Assembly (NCBI GenBank): GCA_023258355.1
Contig: JALQZL010000052.1
Span: 1-10,110 of the forward strand
DNA length: 10,110 bases
Direction of reading: 5' to 3'
Origin: Wenzhouxiangellaceae bacterium
GTDB lineage: Bacteria > Pseudomonadota > Gammaproteobacteria > Xanthomonadales > Wenzhouxiangellaceae
The position numbers and the translations under genes were made by a program. The notes beneath the pieces were generated by a model that saw only the letters and a list, made by a program, of their open reading frames with translations, was not told the DNA's origin and ran no database searches. Positions 7,211 through 10,110 of the stretch are shown here, in pieces; within the stretch, counting starts at the first letter, position 1; each line of letters starts with the position of its first letter.

Positions 7211-7693
7211 TTAGCGTCCCCGCTCTTCTTTCAGGCGGTTAGCTCTGGCAATAATCTCTTCACCCGTCATGCCATTGAGGCGCTCATAAAAACCGGGCAA
7301 ACCCGCCCAACCATCAGACGAGTACACCTGCAAGTAGCGCACGGCGGAGTCTAGTTGGCGATATTGCTGCGCACTGGTGTCGCTGGCAATCAGCGCTAAG
7401 CTTTCAGCAAAAGCCTCTGGTGAGCTACCATCAACAATCAAAGTCAAACCATAGCCCTCTTGTTCGCCCTGCGCCGTAATCTTCGGAATCTTTTTCGCAG
7501 GGTCCTCATTCGGATTCACAATGGGGCGCGGTGTGTTCCGTGCAGCACGGCGTGTTGTGCGATCACGGTCAGGCGCTTTGCTGGCTATGCTGGTTTCGGT
7601 CGTCGATTCTTGAGAATCATCTGAGCCACATGCAGAGAGGAAGAGCAGCAGTGGCAGGGCCGATAGGATCAGAGATAGGCTGATTTTCTTCAT
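7211..7693 (-). CDS. Small outer-membrane-type lipoprotein, possibly DUF6694-like
   Basis: The function is unknown. The 160-residue product starts with a classic lipoprotein signal: MKK, a hydrophobic stretch to residue 19, then the lipobox LSAC with Cys22 as the lipidated residue. Gly follows Cys instead of Asp, so by the Lol rule it would go to the outer membrane. Residues 23-75 are low-complexity and polar (Ser/Thr, then Arg- and Pro-rich), like a flexible linker. Residues 82-160 look globular: GLTLIVDGSSPEAF followed by helices, ending in NGMTGEEIIARA. The 'SSPEAFAESL...MTGEEII' pattern recalls the DUF6694 lipoproteins, but from memory only. It is transcribed convergently with the NAD kinase gene and lies 114 nt downstream of the BtuF-like gene. 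It may be read from its own promoter. The Shine-Dalgarno is weak (GTGAG about 6 nt before the ATG). Confidence 0.85.
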   Translation of the reverse strand: MKKISLSLILSALPLLLFLSACGSDDSQESTTETSIASKAPDRDRTTRRAARNTPRPIVNPNEDPAKKIPKITAQGEQEGYGLTLIVDGSSPEAFAESLALIASDTSAQQYRQLDSAVRYLQVYSSDGWAGLPGFYERLNGMTGEEIIARANRLKEERGR

Positions 7694-7726
7694 GGTTCAC
7701 TCACACTCTTTTTCGGTTAATTTCTG

Positions 7727-7761
7727 GCCTACAGTATAGGCGATTTAAGGATAACGCTTCA
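7727..7761 (-). promoter_or_regulatory. Candidate promoter and small dyad before the lipoprotein gene
   Basis: On the minus strand TATACT (7738-7733) is a good -10 match, about 40 nt upstream of the lipoprotein ATG at 7693. A weak -35, ATGAAG, lies 18 nt further upstream (about 7762-7757). The -10 sits inside a dyad with arms GCCTA (7727-7731) and TAGGC (7737-7741), which could be an operator or may be chance. No terminator is visible in the 114-nt gap after the BtuF-like gene, so read-through from upstream is also possible. Confidence 0.35.
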
Positions 7762-7807
7762 TTTGAGTACTGGATTTTGGACAAGTTCCCAATGATCGGT
7801 TAGAAAC

Positions 7808-8581
7808 TCACTTGGTTGCCCTAATGGTCACGATCGCTTGTCTTAGACGATCCATTCCCGCCAATAGACGGGGCCCGGGCCGGCCCAGCCATGCCTCGCT
7901 AATTGGGAAGATGTGGTGATTACGTATGGCAGGCACATCCTCCCAGCCAGGTCTTCTGGCAACGATATGCGGGCGATATTTGCTCTCTTTGACACCACAC
8001 CAGCTTATAACAATGCCCTCAATACTGGCCTCGCAAGCCATTTGAGGCGTCAGTTCAAAGCTCTCACCTGGGATACCTGCGAACGGGTTGACAGCACCTG
8101 CCAGCCGTAACATCTCATTGGTCCAAGACTGTTGGCCTGGAACAATCACGGGCTTCGGCCACCATTCAATACACACAGGCAGCGGGGTTTCGTGGGGAAT
8201 TGGGCGATTGATTCGCTCTTCAAAGACTGAAAAAAGCGTTGCCGCCTCAGTGCGTCTGCCGATCGCCTCGCCGATGCGAACGATATCAGCCATGACGTCT
8301 CTCAGGCTAAATGGCTGGGTGACTAAGAAAGGAAGCCCTGCTTTTTTTATCTTCTCAACGCAGTGCTCGTGACCGGGTACCGTGAGCGAGGTAATCACGA
8401 GATCAGGATTGAGGGCGATGATTTGGGCGATATCAATATCCAGATCAGGGCCGATTTTTGGTAATGAGGAAACAGTCTCCGCTGGATAGTCTGAATGATT
8501 ATCAACACCAACCAACTCGGCACCAGCGCCTAAGGCACAGACAATCTCTGTGTTTGAGCAAGTGTGAGTCACTATTCTCAT
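7808..8581 (-). CDS. BtuF-fold 'helical backbone metal receptor'/cobalamin-binding-like protein without signal peptide
   Basis: This 257-residue protein belongs to the periplasmic-binding-protein group that includes the B12-binding BtuF and iron-siderophore receptors. Family-like blocks are TCSNTEIVCALG (7-18), GVDNHSDYP (25-33), PKIGPDLDID (41-50), NPDLVITS (58-65), the WWPKPVIVPGQQSW segment (140-153) with the following AGAVNPFAG, WCGVKESKYRP (194-204), RRPGW (209-213) and LGRPGPR (232-238). There is no signal peptide or lipobox, even if the frame is extended to 8674. It carries six cysteines (8, 15, 74, 137, 183, 195), so it should stay in the cytoplasm. The ATG at 8581 is chosen because the family homology begins there and because it overlaps the transporter stop as ATGA (8578-8581). 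Signal-less members of this group are known in other bacteria; their ligand is not established to my knowledge. Cobamide, heme or a metal chelate are all possible. No ABC permease or ATPase gene lies nearby. Confidence 0.85.
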   Translation of the reverse strand: MRIVTHTCSNTEIVCALGAGAELVGVDNHSDYPAETVSSLPKIGPDLDIDIAQIIALNPDLVITSLTVPGHEHCVEKIKKAGLPFLVTQPFSLRDVMADIVRIGEAIGRRTEAATLFSVFEERINRPIPHETPLPVCIEWWPKPVIVPGQQSWTNEMLRLAGAVNPFAGIPGESFELTPQMACEASIEGIVISWCGVKESKYRPHIVARRPGWEDVPAIRNHHIFPISEAWLGRPGPRLLAGMDRLRQAIVTIRATK

Positions 8582-9921
8582 TGAGTGTCGCGCCAATCGT
8601 TTGCAAACTGTTGACCTCGATTTAAATTCACGCGGGACACGCCTATCAAAGCCAAAACCATCAAGGCGAGGCAAAATGCAATTGCATTTTCCAAGCCAAC
8701 TTTACTTTGCAAAAAACCCAATCCCAAGAGACCAAAGATCGCTGCTGCCTTTGACACCATTGACCATAGACCAAAAAACTCCGCTGCCTTTGTCTCTGGA
8801 GTCAGCATCCCAACAAGGGCTCGACCTGCCGACTGAGATGCGCCTAGGCTCAAGCCAGCCAGCAGTCCAGCGCCGAGGAATACATATTGCGCCTGCCATC
8901 TGAGCTCGAGCCATTCGTTCAGGAGTAGGGTGAGTTGGGGTGTTTTCCAAATACTAGCAATCGCAATGACCCACAGTATCAATGTCACTACATAAGTTTG
9001 TTTTGCACCATACAGACCATGTGCCCAGCCAAAAAAGAACGCACCCACTGTGGCTGAGATTTGGACAGTGACGAACATCAAGACCCGAACAGGCTCATCC
9101 CATCCAATCACTTGAGCCCCATAAATAAAGGCAAAACTGATGACAATGTAGAGTCCAGCGGTCATAAAAAAGATAGAAACGAGTAGCCTTTTAAGATCAG
9201 AGAGCATGCCAAGGTTTTGATAGGTGTTGCGTAGTCGATCGGCTGCTAAAGCTAAAGGTGAGGGGCCATGAGATGCTAGGTCAGTAGATGTGCGTTCTCT
9301 TAGATAGACAAAAGTGGGCAGTGCGGCAATCAGAAAGAAAATTGAGGCGAATGGACCAACCCAACGGATTTTTTCAAAGTTCTCTAGGCTGACCTCACCT
9401 AAAAAAGCCAGCGCAAAAATGGTAGCGACAAGACCGCCCACATAGCCCAATCCCCAGCCAATGCCAGAAATCCAACCCAGATCTTCAGGTGGCCCTAAGC
9501 TTGGTAGAAAACTAGCGATAAAGGATTCCCCCATGGCATAGGCGTAATTTGATATGACAATCAGTATCATCGTGAGCACAACCCAACCCGGCTGTCCGAA
9601 ATACAAAAGCGCGGTTGAAACCACACACATGACATAGCTCACGAGCAAGAATCTCTTTCTGGCATGTCTTTGATCCATCACTGCACCTGCAATTGGTGCG
9701 GTGATAACAACCATCAGATAGCTGACAGAAAGGGCCACGGACCACAATAAGTTGCCCATTCGAAAATCAGTGGGATCGCTCTGTGACGCACCAACAATGA
9801 TTCTGGTGAAAAGATCCCCGAAAATCACGGTAATGATTAGCAATGTGTAAGCTTGATTGGCAAAATCAAACATCGCCCAACCAAAAATCTCTTTGCCAGA
9901 GGCGCGTTTTTTCAAGGGCAA
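8578..9921 (-). CDS. UMF1/Atg22-type MFS transporter, TTG start
   Basis: This 447-residue inner-membrane protein has about 12 hydrophobic segments. Family landmarks are FGWAMFDFANQAY (13-25) at the N-terminus and an MFS motif-A-like loop, GAVMDQRHARKR (79-90). The block SQSAGRALVGMLTPETKAAEFFG (362-384) resembles the Q-S-x-x-R...PE...FG signature of UMF1 proteins. The relatives include yeast Atg22, a vacuolar amino-acid effluxer; bacterial substrates are mostly unknown. The start is TTG at 9921 (or the TTG at 9915). The frame has no ATG or GTG before the upstream stop at 9951-9949, and the first internal Met (residue 17) falls inside the conserved block. An out-of-frame ATG at 9929 opens a 5-codon ORF that ends over the second TTG. 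The stop overlaps the BtuF-like gene by ATGA, so the two products are probably made together. Confidence 0.9.
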   Translation of the reverse strand: MPLKKRASGKEIFGWAMFDFANQAYTLLIITVIFGDLFTRIIVGASQSDPTDFRMGNLLWSVALSVSYLMVVITAPIAGAVMDQRHARKRFLLVSYVMCVVSTALLYFGQPGWVVLTMILIVISNYAYAMGESFIASFLPSLGPPEDLGWISGIGWGLGYVGGLVATIFALAFLGEVSLENFEKIRWVGPFASIFFLIAALPTFVYLRERTSTDLASHGPSPLALAADRLRNTYQNLGMLSDLKRLLVSIFFMTAGLYIVISFAFIYGAQVIGWDEPVRVLMFVTVQISATVGAFFFGWAHGLYGAKQTYVVTLILWVIAIASIWKTPQLTLLLNEWLELRWQAQYVFLGAGLLAGLSLGASQSAGRALVGMLTPETKAAEFFGLWSMVSKAAAIFGLLGLGFLQSKVGLENAIAFCLALMVLALIGVSRVNLNRGQQFANDWRDTQ

Positions 9922-9950
9922 GACACCATTAAAATCGAGATAAGACGCTT

Positions 9951-9980
9951 AGCATAGCGCCCTTTATCAAAGCACGACAA
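9951..9980 (-). promoter_or_regulatory. Candidate sigma70 promoter for the transporter operon
   Basis: On the minus strand TTGTCG (9980-9975) and TATGCT (9956-9951) are separated by 18 nt; each matches consensus at 4 of 6 positions. Transcription would start near 9944, leaving a leader of about 23 nt before the TTG at 9921. The -35 lies in a small dyad, GCAC (9972-9975) and GTGC (9981-9984), which could bind a regulator or be chance. Confidence 0.45.
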
Positions 9981-10063
9981 GTGCCTCACAACCCATCCCA
10001 TCAGCCAGCCAGCCCCGATGCAAAAGGAACCAAAAGATGGCACACTAGGCGCACAACGAATCG

Positions 10064-10069
10064 AAAGGA
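10064..10069 (+). promoter_or_regulatory. Ribosome binding site of the right-edge gene
   Basis: AAAGGA ends 5 nt before the ATG at 10075, a good Shine-Dalgarno match. It is the main reason for calling a gene start there. Confidence 0.55.
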
Positions 10070-10074
10070 TAGGC

Positions 10075-10110
10075 ATGCAGAAGGTAACTGACAGCGGTGG
10101 TAAGCCCAGC
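10075..10110 (+). CDS. Start of an unidentified gene, cut by the window edge
   Basis: Twelve open codons (MQKVTDSGGKPS) follow a good Shine-Dalgarno and run off the window. It is divergent from the transporter gene, with 153 nt between the two starts holding the shared control region. The fragment is too short to recognise. Confidence 0.5.
   Translation, partial: MQKVTDSGGKPS

Noticed and set aside
7877..7886. 10-bp perfect palindrome GGGCCGGCCC
   Set aside because: It falls on the codons of the conserved LGRPGPR motif, where Gly/Arg/Pro codons readily make GC palindromes.
8582..8674. 31-residue N-terminal extension of the BtuF-like protein
   Set aside because: It overlaps the transporter coding region, is not a signal peptide, and falls before the family homology. 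The ATGA overlap at 8578-8581 gives a better start.
8601..8903. 100-codon plus-strand open frame across the transporter gene
   Set aside because: It is antisense to a well-supported membrane protein and shows no recognisable domain.
10002..10014. CAGC-like short tandem repeat (CAGCCAGCCAGCC)
   Set aside because: Three short units in an intergenic region are not enough to call a functional repeat.

Overview
The window is ordinary-looking chromosomal DNA of a Gram-negative bacterium, most likely a member of the Pseudomonadota (Proteobacteria). This rests on a ~180 kDa NAD-glutamate dehydrogenase of the proteobacterial/actinobacterial large type, an outer-membrane-type lipoprotein and a proteobacterial-style NAD kinase. 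Base composition looks roughly balanced by eye. The glutamate dehydrogenase resembles gamma/betaproteobacterial versions as I remember them, while the NAD kinase resembles the alphaproteobacterial form. I therefore do not commit to a class. I see no phage, transposon, CRISPR array, rRNA or tRNA signal.

Left block, plus strand (1-7192). A 261-base leader carries a perfect 11-bp hairpin, a short imperfect direct duplication, an AT-rich dyad and a 12-bp-period tandem repeat just upstream of the likely promoter. Three genes follow: a short-chain-type acyl-CoA dehydrogenase (262-1425), the 1648-residue NAD-glutamate dehydrogenase (1464-6410) and an NAD kinase (6407-7192) whose ATG overlaps the dehydrogenase stop as ATGA. 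The spacing (38 nt, then -4 nt) suggests one transcript. The products link FAD-dependent acyl-CoA oxidation, NAD-dependent glutamate deamination and conversion of NAD to NADP: carbon/nitrogen catabolism together with control of the pyridine nucleotide pool.

Right block, minus strand (7211-9921). Reading leftwards from a divergent control region at about 9922-10074, a UMF1/Atg22-type MFS transporter starts with TTG. It overlaps by ATGA a BtuF-fold 'helical backbone metal receptor'/cobalamin-binding-like protein that has no signal peptide. After 114 nt comes a small lipoprotein with its own candidate promoter. The lipoprotein converges on the NAD kinase with only 18 nt between stop codons, and a hairpin ends at the NAD kinase stop. 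At the right edge a plus-strand gene begins at 10075 and runs off the window.

The most interesting points are the translational coupling of a predicted cytoplasmic BtuF-like protein to a UMF1 exporter/permease with no ABC partner in view, the glutamate dehydrogenase-NAD kinase coupling, an atypical NAD kinase motif, and several strong dyads, two of them with the same 11-bp stem/8-nt loop geometry. None of this amounts to a clearly new system.
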